A stretch of 64,000 bases of DNA, from NCBI GenBank assembly GCA_022478985.1, contig JAKSZP010017329.1, positions 1 to 64,000 on the forward strand. Direction: 5' to 3'. The notes beneath the pieces were generated by a model, which was not told the origin of the DNA, did no database searches, and worked only from the letters and a program-made list of their open reading frames with translations. The number at the start of each line of letters is the position of its first letter. The first letter of the stretch is position 1. Origin of the DNA: Massospora cicadina. Taxonomy: Eukaryota > Entomophthoromycota > Entomophthoromycetes > Entomophthorales > Entomophthoraceae. Positions 44,527 to 54,840 of the stretch are shown here, one piece after another. Made by a program: the position numbers and the translations under genes.

Positions 44527-45813
44527 TAAGGTTTTGACCTAATGGGATGTGCATCACCCACATTGATGGAGTGGCACCAGCCCTTCATGTGGCCATAGTC
44601 ATTGTCCAACTTTGAAAATATATCACTATACTCACCCAGAAGTGTTTGTACTTTCTCCAACTCATCTGAGGTCAGCTCATCCAAGATATGGACGTTTGGT
44701 AAGCTACATACTAGGATATCTGCAGGCAGGCCTAAATCTGCCATTGAGCCAATAGAGTGGATTTGGTCAACTTCCTCCACAGGGAGTAAAAACCCTCGGC
44801 CCACCTTCTGATGCTTTTTTATGATTATGTACTTTTTGGTGAGGTTTCCCAACAATAGAGTAATAGGCCTCTGATAGGCTGGGTCTAAAAGGCCAGGCAA
44901 TACCCGAGGCTCAAAAGGGCTAACTCCATCAATGCTTAAGAGGTGTAATAAGCAGTGGCGCGGGATTTGAAGTGTGATTTTTGTATCAACTACTCATTGT
45001 TCACCTGGCTTAATCACCACTTCATCAGCCGCATAAAATGGTATACCATTGATAGCTTCACGGAATCGGCGATTTCTTAGTGTGGCGCCCAAAAGTGACA
45101 TAATGTAATGACAAAGAGGAAGAGGGGTATTCAACAAAGCAGGTGTAGTCATTCTTGACAGGTTCTTTGTTGGATAATACTAATGGAACTTCGTAGTTCA
45201 TCAAAGATAGGAACCCTTGCTTCAGGTTGATGATGCCGTCATATTCAATCATAAATTGAGTACCTATGAGCATATCATAGGAGTTATTATCTAAAGCCAC
45301 AGCAGGGGCTGATAGGATAAGCTTCCCAACGCGTATGGGAAGATAGGAGTAAGCGCCAAGAGCGCGGGTGTTGCTTGGGCCTGCAGTTTCAAATTCCTTG
45401 ATACAATCCAAGTCAGGCATCAATTTAATCTTTTTCATCAGCTGAGAAGAAATTACATTTACTGGAGAACCTGTATCCAGGATAGCCATTACCCGGACTT
45501 TGTGAACAACTACTTCAACCTTGTTAAGTGTGCTTCCAAAGTTGGCCAATAGTGCTAAGACCTCCTTGAGATGAAAAGTGGAGGTTAATTTGTGGGCGGT
45601 CTCAGGGTGAGTCTCCATAATAGACTGCAGGGTATGCCTTCGCTGTAAAGGGTGAATTAGACTTAATAGGAGCTGATCAGCATCGCCGGCTGTCTCAATA
45701 GTTTCCATACAACCTATAACTTGATGGAGGTAAGTTTCCTCAGGTATGGTGGTTTTATCTACTCCTTCGGTGTTTAGGCAATCAGGGACCTCCACTTCCA
45801 TGGGAGCTCCCAA
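44418..45813 (-). pseudogene. A4 protease and pre-RT linker
   Basis: 45813-45058 is open for 251 codons: APMEVEVPDCLNTEGVDKTT, ETAGDADQLLLSLIHP, MAILDTGSPVNVISSQLMKK (retropepsin site intact), PAVALDNNSYDMLIGTQFMI, EYDGIINLKQGFLSLMNYEV. 44900-44418 is open for 160 codons: LDPAYQRPITLLLGNLTKK, VGRGFLLPVEEVDQIHSIGS, ILDELTSDELEKVQTLLGEY, YGHMKGWCHSINVGDAHPIR. The best example of the A-family linker, whose role between protease and RT is unknown to me. Confidence 0.88.
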
Positions 45814-46184
45814 TAAATAGTACCCAGCATCATCATAACCCCCTCAGAGTTGGCCCCCGAGATATTCTCAACCATGGGCAAGGTTGTAACTAAAATGGGG
45901 GATATACCCCTAGGGCACGCACTAGTTGGCTGAGTGGAAAGAGAAACCTCAGTAGGGATTTCTGTTTTACGTTGCACTGAAGCTGCAGATGTTGCAGAGA
46001 GGATAGGCCTAGGTGGCCTCACTCTTAATGGTTCAAATGGACTGTTGCTCTAGCTTTTTAAGATGGAAGAAAAAGCTAGCTAGTTACTTCTCGAGAGCAA
46101 CTAGTCAGAATCCAGGAGAGCTGCTCACATTTGCAGCCTCCATTGCTTTTTTTAATACTTTATTGAAGTATTCAGGGGCTTGAC
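45814..46184 (-). pseudogene. A4 gag, mostly deleted
   Basis: Only about 370 bases separate PBS and pol, against about 900 in A2. A helix SSILKS..SNSPFEPLR and a proline/serine-rich open run (RPPRPILSATSAASVQRKTE, 46022-45774) are all that remain. The capsid is absent, so A4 could only have moved with Gag supplied by another copy. Confidence 0.7.
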
Positions 46185-46201
46185 CCCTGTAGTGAGCACC
46201 A
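46185..46201 (-). promoter_or_regulatory. A4 primer-binding site
   Basis: The minus strand reads TGGTGCTCACTACAGGG, three bases after the 5' LTR end (ATT spacer). Identical to A2 and H. No ATG overlaps it here. Confidence 0.9.
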
Positions 46202-46204
46202 AAT

Positions 46205-47001
46205 TGTGGGATCCGCCAATGGATGCCACAAATAATTTAAGAAAGTGAGATAATTACTTTTTAATAAAAGTATAAAATAACACTTATTAAGGTTTTTTTA
46301 TGTTTTTTATTATACAAGCAGGGCAAAACCAGAAAAGGTCCCTTTCTCAATACTAGTTTTTCCTATTTAAACTAGTTTGACTTTTGAGACCAGGGTTATT
46401 TGAGGTAAAAGAATGTAAAGCTCAGTTATCTAAATTAGGAAATATAGGTTTTCAGCCTATCAGATTGAAAGTAAAATTTTTTGGGGCAAAACTGACCCAC
46501 GTGATAACAATTTGATTATTGTATCCAATCACCTTCAAGTAAAATCTTCTCAACTCAGCAGTGAGCTGACTCATGTGGTAATAATTGGCTAATCCTTACC
46601 CTATCATTGTCGAGTATAATTGTTGCACCTCAGGAGGGCTCAGATCTGAGTGGTAATGATTTGTTCATTCACACCCAATCATCGGTGGGTAAAATCTTTT
46701 CACCTTGTGGAGGTTCAGATCCATGCAATACTGAACACCTCAGATTTGGCTGAGAAGTTGGAGTAATCCTATTATTAGTTTTTACCTTTTTAGGACGATT
46801 TTGATTATAATTCTTATTTCTCCAAAAGTCAGGATTTCACCGAGAATCCACTAGGGTCTTTTCGCCTTTTGTACTCATATTATTAATAACTACTATATTA
46901 TTAAAGTTTGGGCAGGTGATGGGCCAATCATGGTAGCAGATTCAGAAGCACTTATACCTCCAACATTCTTTCTCCTAGGTCAAGAAAATGAATGTCTGAC
47001 A
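46205..47001 (-). repeat. A4 5' LTR
   Basis: 797 bp copy of 41248-42047, same ends (TGTGGGATCC, GTCTGACA on plus). Followed on the right by GTCAT and the remnant of E. Confidence 0.95.
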
Positions 47002-47013
47002 GTCATAGATCAG

Positions 47014-48096
47014 TGTTGTGATTTTAACCAGATGGAATCCTCCAATGATTTAGCAGTATTTGGGATGAAATGGCCAATCCTGGCGGAATGGTTTATTGAC
47101 TGAATTTCAAGTGTGATTTAATATGATTGCTGGTTAGTTGCTCCCCAATTTGGTTTGAGCTGAAATTAGTATTCCACCAAGTTTGGTATTTAGGTTTGAG
47201 TGGGGCTAATTGGTGGCCCCAAATTAGCAGAAGGATCATCAGTAAATAATAGCCAAGGATGATCCAATCAGTCAGCGAAATCAGTGGTCGCTTTCAATGG
47301 CCATTTGTGGTCTGTTGTGGGATTTCTAGCGGAAAGCTGATGTATTGCTTCAGACATTTGCTGCCTGATTATATGATGTCAGTGGATCTGACAATTATGA
47401 TTTTGAGGCAGCTGAGGTTGTTTCCAGTGCCTCATTTATTATCAAGGTTAGACGAGAATAGATGTTGGTGAGATTTCAAGATATTCTGAGTCAAAGCAAG
47501 TGACCAAAGTTGTTTCCAGCGCATAATTATCAATTCAAAGGTTGAATACAAATTTGACGTTTATTTGGATTAATTATTTATATGGTTCACTGGTGACTTA
47601 AGGCCAAGGATGAACCAGAACTATTTTGGACATCAGGAAGGATGGAGAGAGAGGGTCGACGCTAGGGAAGAAGAATAGAGTAGAAGAACAAGTGTAAGAA
47701 GAAGAGAAGTGGTTGGCTGGAAGAACCAGCGGAAGAGCTGATAGGTTGGCGATGGGTGCAGTAGCCCTTATGTAAATAGTATAAATACCTGGCGCTTCCC
47801 TTTCAATAAATATCTCCCTTTTCTCATTCTTATTATGATTTATGTTTATACCTATTTCGTTGTTTTGGGAATGAGTATAGGGGATCCCCAAAATGGCGTG
47901 GGTGACACGCCTAGGGTTAGCCAGTGCTGCTAGCCCTGACGCCTAAGGCAAAATGGCAAGGGCTGACCAGTCTTCATACTGGTTAGCCTGCCAACTAGCA
48001 GAGCCCAAAGTCGATTTTCTGACAAGCCCTATTGTGAATAGTAGGTTTGCGCTGAGCCTGAAGCGGTATCCAGGGAGTCATGCTGAGTTCCCAACA
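47014..48096 (+). repeat. Candidate solo LTR, about 1.08 kb
   Basis: Opens TGTTGTGATT and closes TTCCCAACA, giving inverted TGTTG/CAACA ends. Inside are a good TATA box (TATAAATA, 47780-47787) and AATAAA (47805-47810), followed by a GC-richer stretch with GGCGTGGGTGACACGCC. This is how U3, R and U5 of an LTR look. There is no second copy, and the flanks ATCAG and TCTGA do not match, so the ends are tentative. Confidence 0.45.
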
Positions 48097-48538
48097 TCTG
48101 ATTGGTTGAAATAAATAAAATCCTTACCCACGGGTTCATCTTGCCTGCTTTAGCCCATCAGCACTCATTTTTAAATGAAGTGAATTATAAGAGATTTATT
48201 AGGTTAAAAAGCTCATATATCCTTATTTCAGCCACTCCCAGTTTATAATGATTTTCTCTCCCATATCACTTCAAGCCTCAATTGGCTTTAAATACTAAGC
48301 TGCGAGAGATTAGTAAGTTCGCTTCTTAGCCCCAATGTTATCACTAATAAAATTTTTAAATATAAAAGCCCAAATCCCCTATTTGTGTTAAACTTCATAT
48401 TTTATATAAAATTTATAAGGTTTCCCTTTTCCTTTTATAAAATAGCAGCATATAGTCTCAAAACTCTAGACCCTGCTAAATTGTTAAAGTCATGTGCCAA
48501 TAGCACCAGTGAGCATCAAAATTGCCATGATTCCACCA
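48097..48538 (+). repeat. A-type LTR 3' fragment
   Basis: The end CATGTGCCAATAGCACCAGT with GAGCATCAA and GATTCCACCA parallels the A2 LTR end (GTAAGCACCAGCGAGCACCATC, then GGATTCCTACA, in pieces). No PBS follows, so it is the end of a 3' or solo LTR on the plus strand; its 5' part is missing. AT-rich, with AATAAAATTTTTAAATATAA. Confidence 0.5.
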
Positions 48539-49067
48539 AACTTTAATGATCAAATAAGTAAAATATACATTAATACAAATGGTTTGGTGAGTCATTTAAT
48601 CAATAAGATTAACGAGAAGGACATCCATATAGATTAAATATGAGGCATTGACAATTTCTTTATGTGGTTTTCCTGAGTTTTGTAGATTCTAAAGACTTCA
48701 CAAAAAACAACATTAGTAGTTTTCTTTGAATTTAATGAATTGTTTTTTATAACTTCTTGTCAGATATTTAATGTGCCTAGAAAAGGCTTGGCTTTCACCA
48801 GGGGTATTTAATACCCACAAAAGCATCCATAGTTTGCACAACATTACTGTTTTGCAAAGTTGGAAAGAAGTTCTGCTTAGGGAGAGGTGCAGAAAATATT
48901 TTTCTACAAACATCAATCTCTTTCCAACTACTAGACCAAGGATTAACAACAGTTTACCCATGCCTCCCACGATTTGGGGGGTCCATTTTGTCTAGGTGGG
49001 GTTCTCGTGGCTGCCATTATTGGTTGTGTTCAAAGTCATGATTATTCTGATCCATACCTGATAGCAG
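48539..49067 (+). other. Unassigned sequence
   Basis: About 530 bases between two LTR-like pieces. A minus-strand open frame of 85 codons (48713-48970) is leucine-rich but matches nothing I recognise. No motif of gag, pol or LTR ends is visible. Confidence 0.3.
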
Positions 49068-49829
49068 TGTCAGATATCAAGATATTGGACATTATGAAAA
49101 GAATATCGATTATCTGACTCCCATTCCAGAATTAATGCCTAGACCCAAGAAGAGTGATAAAGGATTTACCACAATTAATCACTTAGAATTTTGATAGTCA
49201 GCATAACTCAAATTGATCCTAGTAAAATTCTGTTAGACCAAATTAGCCTAAGATACCCCAATATGAAATGCTGCCTTTTTGAAATGAAGGATCATCATAA
49301 TTTCAGGCGACCATTGCTTAAGATGGCACAAAAGGCTGTAAATTAAGACAAACCTGCAAAAGTGTAAGAATCAAGAATCTTCCAACGATCATCCTAAGCG
49401 ATACCAAGTCTCATCTGACTTGGTACATTCAAATTAGATTTTTTTGCTTTATCAAAAATATGCTACAAAGGCATTAAACATCCAGAATGCATCGCCTGAC
49501 TAAGAGCCTCCCTTCTTTATTTCCCCCTCTATTAGTTTTTTATTCCTTCCTTTTAGGGTCAGTATTATTAAAAGTGACATATGAAAACCCCAAATTTATA
49601 TTATAATAAAGTTTCATCATAAATATTATCTCGTCTTAGTACATGACTTTAATAAGTCTATTTAGCTGTTATTAATATAGGACAGATACTCTGGTTGATA
49701 GAAATAAGGGTTACTTAGCTCCCTTTTTTAATAAAAATTATACTTGTCATGAATCTTAGATGTCTTTAAGTATTGACTTTCAGGCTTCTTGAGCATAGCA
49801 CCATCAAGTTTAAAAACAGAAGTCCAACA
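49068..49829 (+). repeat. Element L 5' LTR
   Basis: About 762 bp, candidate start TGTCAGATATC (compare TGTCAGACA of A2 and A5), end GAAGTCCAACA. The right end is fixed by the PBS three bases later; the left end is judged from the opening only. GAGCATAGCACCATCAAG near its end resembles the A2 LTR end. Confidence 0.6.
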
Positions 49830-49832
49830 GGC

Positions 49833-49849
49833 TGGTGCTCACTATAGAG
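49833..49849 (+). promoter_or_regulatory. L primer-binding site
   Basis: TGGTGCTCACTATAGAG differs from the common group-1 PBS at two positions (C to T and G to A). Spacer GGC after the LTR end. Confidence 0.75.
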
Positions 49850-50444
49850 GAATCAGCTAACACTTAATGATACCTTCATCTAATTGATCGCACCATGGAA
49901 GATAATCCAATTGATAGTGTCACCCACTGGGTGCACAATGGGAAAAATAAAGAAGATGGTTAAATGGGAAGTCTGACCATCATCAAATTTGAAGAAATTC
50001 AATAAAATTTTATGAAGAATCCCAAAATATCGTTGTCTAACAGGATTTTCAATGAAGGAGTTTGAGACTTACTTCATGGAGTCATTAACCCAAGAGAAAG
50101 AGCCAACTGCATAGGGTATATTCTAAAGACTGGACTCCCATGAACCTGTATAAATCCAGTGATTCCTCAGAGAATTTTGAATCAAGTGCAAATAAATTGC
50201 TATATTATGGTACTTATACACCCAGCACATTATCATTTCATGTACTTATTAGCAATCCATAACAAGGAACTCCACTTGTCTATAAATACACAAGTGGCCT
50301 TAAAAATGCCTATGAACTGGCATATAGTTTAGCATCGCAAAGTATATGGGACATCCATCAATCATTTAAAGTGAACCAATACTACATCATTCAGCTTCAT
50401 AATCAAATGGTGACTATTATTTTTAGTGTTATCAAGTATATGGA
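49850..50444 (+). pseudogene. L 5' internal region, probable gag remnant
   Basis: Follows the PBS, where gag belongs. Fragments such as KEFETYFMESLTQEKEPT (50058-50110) and LAYSLASQSIWDI (50325-50360) look coding, but no frame stays open over 60 codons and no motif is decisive. Cut on the right by the J-like LTR at 50445. Confidence 0.4.
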
Positions 50445-51082
50445 TGCAAGTCTGGGGGAGCTCCACCTCTTCTTGGACTGAGTGGAATGCCCATTCCCAT
50501 CAAAAAGATTATGAGAAGACAAGCTGTCCCTTTTGTCTCACAGAAAGACCTCACCCATGTGGTGGATGAGAAATGGGTAACACCTTCCCTTTAAGGGCCC
50601 CGCCACCCATCCCAGCATTAAATTCAAATGAATTAACATGGCAAATTAAGGAAATTTGTGCAGAGATATCAGAAAGTTGGCATCCCATATGGCAAAAGGT
50701 TTACATGAAGTTAATGGCAATAAACCTTTGGCATCAAGGCCTGAGAGCCCCAAACCCTCAGCAATTAAGCCTGACAGGTACATACTTTTGGTAAATGAAG
50801 TATCAAGTGTCAAATCTTCAGAAAAGCTTTCAAATGACATCAGGCCCTTAGGTAAATGTTGCTACCAGTTTGAAACCCTCCCCAAAAGTTTTTAAAATCC
50901 TCATCCAATGTTTAACGCTTGGTCAAATGGATGCCAGAAAAACTGGGTGCGGGCAGGTTGAGTGTCCTAACCCCATTCTTAACCTCATGGGACCGCACCT
51001 AATTGAGGTGGCTTTTGGAGGTTCCCGCTGCCTGTCAGGCGATATGCCATTGCTCTAGTCATCAAAACTAAAGGAAATCTGC
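50445..51082 (+). repeat. J-like LTR fragment (J2)
   Basis: Diverged relative of the J LTR (51363-52513): shared GTGGTGGATGAGAAATGGGTA against GTGGTAGATGAGCACTGGGTA style text, and the QIKEICAEI and GPHLIEVAFGGSRCLSGDMP readings. Starts TGCAAGTCTGGGGG, parallel to TTTAAGTCCAGGGG of J. The 3' part is displaced by element I at 51083 and is not in the window. Confidence 0.65.
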
Positions 51083-51362
51083 TGTCAAAAAATTAATATA
51101 ACTGGACGATAAGATATAGATCTGGCAGATTGTAATTTATAATTGAGGCGAGCTTTGAGATTGAGAGGAAGATTATGAACATGAGGTGAATTGGTTGAAG
51201 TATTCATAGTTTGGAAAATTGAGGAAATTTTGCTGAAACTTTGATGGTAGAATAAAACCTAAAACTTCTAGCAAACTGGAAATTACTAAGTAGAAGAATC
51301 AAGACTGATTAAGAATACCAAAGATCAAGAGTTGAGCGTGATAATGAGAAAGTGGGTCTTTC
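51083..51362 (+). repeat. Element I 5' LTR, left part
   Basis: Opens TGTCAAAAAATTAATATAAC then TGGACGATAAGATATAGATC, matching the H LTR opening (TGTCATGATTCCAATATGAC, TGGATGATAATC). J interrupts it at 51363. The remainder is 57409-57629, giving an LTR of about 500 bp. Confidence 0.7.
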
Positions 51363-52513
51363 TTTAAGTCCAGGGGAATGTCCCCTGTGTGTGGATTGAA
51401 CATTCTTCACATTCCCAAATAAAAAGGGTCCAAAGAGGGCGGTTGTACCCCTCATTACCCAAGGTGATATTGCCACGTGGTAGATGAGCACTGGGTAACA
51501 GCCCTCCCTCTTCATATTCCTCCCCCAGTATCCTCACTCTCCTTGGTTGAACTTGTCTATCAGATTAAAGAAATCTGCACCAAGATCACTTAATCAAAGT
51601 TAAAGATCCCAAAACCAATGGGATTTAAGCTTGCCAATTTGGAAATGCTACTAAAAAAGGGACAGATGTCAAATTATTGGCCAGAATTGAGGATGGTTTT
51701 GACTAAGTCACCAATATGATCATTAACACCAACCCCCCCCTCAAAATCATTGGAGATGATCCCTGATGTGCAGATGGTATCTTTGAAAATCATTGCTAAC
51801 AGTTCAAAACCGTTATCCAGTAGATTGGGAGTTGTGGCCAATGAAACTCATTTACTGAACAAATGGCCAGCGACTGGGCATGGGCGGGTTGGGCATCCTG
51901 AACCCGTTTCCAATCAATTGGGTCCGCCCCTATGTGGGGTGGCATTGGAGAATTCCCGTGGTTCATTGGGCCAGATGCCATCATGCTAAATGAAAGAAAT
52001 GCAGTCAATTTTCTGTTCAGGCATTTAGGTCGAACTGACAGTTACCTGGCCTGCCGCCAAATCCTTCAATGTCAGTTATAATTGAGATCATCTGCCCCAT
52101 TCCCCAAAAAATAACCAGATTAGGTGAATTTGAGGGACCCAATCCCTGCTTGGACTCACTATAATCAAAGACCATTTAATCAGTGGCATTGCACTGAGAA
52201 AGTTGTTGGTCAATTTTCTTCCTTATTTTTCCAATAAAAAATCCTTTCCCCAATTTTAGTTGTTTATGTTGAAAAAAACCGCCTTTTCCTTTAGCATTCC
52301 AACACCCCTTGGGGGTTTATGTCCATGTTCATCTGATATTCAATAGGTGTCTATATGCGGTTATGGCTCATATGCAATTATTGGCGGTACCCCTTCTTAG
52401 TTCCATAACCGTTGTACCAGCAGCAGTGCCTCTGGCATTCTGGTTTGCCAGTTGGGTGCTTTGGCACTCAGGCTGGCAGGCTGGTCTAAATCTAACTTGC
52501 TGTTTGCCTGACA
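51363..52513 (+). repeat. J 5' LTR
   Basis: 1151 bp, ends TTTAAGTCC (TG lost) and GCCTGACA. Encodes two readings on the plus strand: VYQIKEICTKIT (near 51555) and a frame 51750-51989 ending GQMPSC plus stop, whose C-terminal 40 residues have a counterpart in J2. The leader ORF starts at 52309 and leaves the LTR in frame. Confidence 0.88.
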
Positions 52514-52812
52514 TAATTTACCAACCATTATTCCTAACCATTTCCGCCTTTCTCATAGATATTGGCACAGCAATGGTCCCTTCTTTTCAGATGAACCATG
52601 TTGTGAAGAAATTTTACTCTGACCATGTTATCCTATTATCACTCAAGATGTCTGATCCACATCCCAAAGTTGCCATGGCTATTGTGCTCATGTCAGTATG
52701 TTTTGACAATCCAACTTGTGAAGGGTTTATTCCCACTATGAACCTATTGGTTTCCCCTCAACTCTACTTCCATCTCTGTGGTATTGCTATATTCAACTAC
52801 AGCTGCCATTAA
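52309..52812 (+). CDS. J leader ORF, starting in the LTR, hydrophobic
   Basis: 167 codons, open. Possible starts at 52309 or 52363 (MAHMQLLAVPLLSSITV). Hydrophobic segments: residues 22-52 (LLAVPLLSSITVVPAAVPLA, FWFASWVLW) and 72-88 (PLFLTISAFLIDIGTAMV). The LTR edge at 52513 falls after the first base of an isoleucine codon (residue 69), the same phase as in B1 and C. The 3' LTR repeats the first 68 codons (57204-57408). After residue 90 the protein has a histidine/proline-rich part and then stops, without a capsid. Several membrane passes are likely by composition; the function is unknown. Confidence 0.6.
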   Translation: MGVYVHVHLIFNRCLYAVMAHMQLLAVPLLSSITVVPAAVPLAFWFASWVLWHSGWQAGLNLTCCLPDIIYQPLFLTISAFLIDIGTAMVPSFQMNHVVKKFYSDHVILLSLKMSDPHPKVAMAIVLMSVCFDNPTCEGFIPTMNLLVSPQLYFHLCGIAIFNYSCH

Positions 52813-53370
52813 AGAGAACTTCGCTTACTTCTTGCTACCCATGATAATTAGTGTCAGGTCCCATCACGTTTCCTTTGAGGCTTTGGTGGATATCGGAGCT
52901 GTGGGCACTTTTATATGATGAACTAGCCCAACAATTGAAGCTTGACCTGGATGTAGGTCCTTTGGTGATAGTTGCTTCTTCAGCCTCCAAGAACTCATAC
53001 CTAGTCCGTCAGCCAGTTTCTTTCTCAGTGCATCAGTTCAGCTTTTGCAATCAGTTCTCAGCAATGCCAAACTTGGTGTTTCCAGTTACCTTGGGGGTTG
53101 GATGGTGGCGCTGGCAACATATTAAGATTCATCTGGAGTCAAATATGTTGTCATTTGCCAATGATCAAACGGAGGAAAATTTCCCTTAGTTAATACCCAC
53201 AAGAAAATATAAGACCGCAGCTCCATTACTTCCCATATTTCCCCTTTGGGCCTTACATCCGATTTTCCTGAAGAATTGATGCGTTATCAAAGTATCTTTG
53301 ATTCTTAGAAGGTGGACCATCTTCGCCCCACACCAAATTTGACTTAGGATATCAAACAATTTTACAGTTG
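52813..53370 (+). pseudogene. J protease
   Basis: Opens FEALVDIGAVGTFLYDELAQ across a frameshift near 52880 (D.GA active-site pattern), then LKLDLDVGPLVIVASSASKN, FCNQFSAMPNLVFPVTLGVG and WWRWQHIKIHLESNMLSF. The GVGWWRWQ block equals GMRWWYRF of C and GMQWWHRF of B1. A second catalytic flank is hard to place. Followed by a degraded pre-RT stretch (53190-53370). Confidence 0.75.
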
Positions 53371-54240
53371 GTGAACATCAACTGGCTTTTGTATCCACAC
53401 ATGGCACAAGAGGAGGCTGCTCTTAACACCTGGTTGGATAATATGCTCAAAAAAGGATAATAGTTTTTGAGATGTCGCCAATTGTCTCCCCCATCATTTT
53501 TGCCAAGAAGGGATGGTTCTCTCTGTCCCTGCATGGATTATGGTCACATCAATAAAATTACAGTGAGCAATCCCTACCATTTACCCCTTGAGCAGACCAT
53601 CAGTCAAGAAACTGCAAAACCTTGCGTGTTCTCCAAGCTTAATCTCGTCAATGCCTTTAACCAAATAAGGGTAATGGAAGGGCAAGAATGGCTTACTGCG
53701 ATTTGTACCAAATGAGGTATCTTTCAGTTCCACATAATGCCCTTCAGGCTGAAGAATGCACCAGCCACCTTTCAAATAATGGTTGATAGTGTGCTGGGTG
53801 ACCTCCAGTTTACATGTGCAGTCAAATATATTGTCAGCACCTTAGTTCATTCCCCAACTCCTGAACAACATGCTTAAGACTTAGAAGCAGTTGTGGCTGC
53901 TTTGCACAAGGCGAGCCTGTTTGTCAAGCCTTCAAAATGCGAGTTATATAAGGAGGAAGTTACTTTCCTTTGGAACCTGGTCTTAAAAAATGGTTATGCG
54001 ATACCGCCTAACAAGTTAAATGCCTTCCACGAGTTGCCAACTCTAACAATCCAGAAACAATTATGGAGTTTCTTGGGTACCATTATTTTCCTGAAGAAAT
54101 TTTCCCTGGCCCTTTCCCAATTAGCCACTCCGCTCCACCCCTCACAGGTAAAAATGTGCCTTTCAGTTGGACCCTCAAATGCCAGCAGGCGTTCAAGTAA
54201 ATTAAAGAAGTATTCTTATCACCCCCTATTCTAAAACACG
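53371..54240 (+). pseudogene. J reverse transcriptase
   Basis: HMAQEEAALNTWLDNMLKKG (53400), frameshift, EMSPIVSPIIFAKKGW-like text, SLCPCMDYGHINKITVSNPY, HLPLEQTISQETAKPCVFSK, LNLVNAFNQIRVMEGQEW, TAICTK plus TGA (53714), FHIMPFRLKNAPATFQIMVD. The active site is lost: expected YLDDILVFS reads KYIVSTLVHS (53826-53850). LHKASLFVKPSKCELYKEEV, TFLWNLVLKNGYAIPPNKLN and TIQKQLWSFLGTIIFLKKF follow. Confidence 0.8.
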
Positions 54241-54840
54241 TGAACCCTAAAATCTGTTTATAATCTCTTGTGATGCTTCAGCAATAGCAGTTGGGGAAGT
54301 TATGCTCCAGGAACATGATGGTTTAGAACATCCAGTTGCCTACTTCTCTCAGAAATTTTCTTCAACTGAGCAATCATGGGCCATTTTAAGATAAGAAATT
54401 GGCAGCTGTAGCATGGGCGTTGACTCATTGGAGGTACCTGTTACAGGGTGCCCAGCGTGAGTTAACTGTGCGTACGGATCACCAAGCCCTTTTGTATTTC
54501 TGCAAACCACAAAAATTGGCACACAGGCAGGCTCATACCTATTGGTATTTATGCAGTTTAAATTTTAGATACAAATTTGTAAAAGGTTCATTAAATGTGC
54601 TTCCTGACTTCCTTAATCGCAACCTGGACCATTGCCCCATGGACTTGGAGGAAGTGGACCTGGTTACTGTGATCCTCACCAAAATTCTATCTATTGTCCC
54701 TCCTGTGGTCGCCTCAGTTGAGTTAGCTCCTGATGCTTCGCTTATTTCACAGGTTTTGGCAGATCATAAGTCCTGCCCTGAAGGAGTGGAGTTACTCAAT
54801 TATCCCTTTAAACCCACAAACATTCACTGTATTCCTTAGT
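54241..54840 (+). pseudogene. J RNase H
   Basis: ISCDASAIAVGEVMLQEHDG (54270), HPVAYFSQKFSSTEQSW, then from 54399 an open frame of 146 codons: LAAVAWALTHWRYLLQGAQR, ELTVRTDHQALLYFCKPQKL, RQAHTYWYLCSLNFRYKFV, GSLNVLPDFLNRNLDHCP. Catalytic D and the TDH aspartate are kept; the E of the middle motif is in a damaged line near 54385 (ILR.EIGSCS). Confidence 0.8.

Larger units (their letters stand above)
41248..47001 (-). mobile_element. Element A4: full-length gypsy element with perfect TSD
   Basis: 5754 bp, minus strand, LTRs 46205-47001 (5') and 41248-42047 (3'). GTCAT at 41243-41247 and 47002-47006 is a perfect 5-bp target duplication. PBS and purine tract are both present. Pol is nearly complete but gag is largely deleted between the PBS and about 45990. 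The two LTRs are roughly 94% identical by eye over the first 300 bases, so this is among the younger elements. Confidence 0.95.
38951..47013 (-). mobile_element. Element E: chromovirus, 5' part missing
   Basis: Minus strand. A 3' LTR ends on the right at 39452; chromodomain and integrase follow to 41247. RNase H is interrupted by A4 and reappears for about 12 bases (codons IYD) at 47002-47013. The junction reads IYD|KEMLAIVHTFKHWQRYL across A4. RT, protease and gag are absent: right of 47013 the sequence is unrelated. E therefore was truncated, or cut by the candidate LTR at 47014, before or after A4 arrived. Confidence 0.75.

Noticed and set aside
48713..48970. Minus-strand leucine-rich frame of 85 codons as a host gene
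   Set aside because: No homology recognised, AT-rich context between LTR remnants, and an alternative frame on the other strand is equally open.
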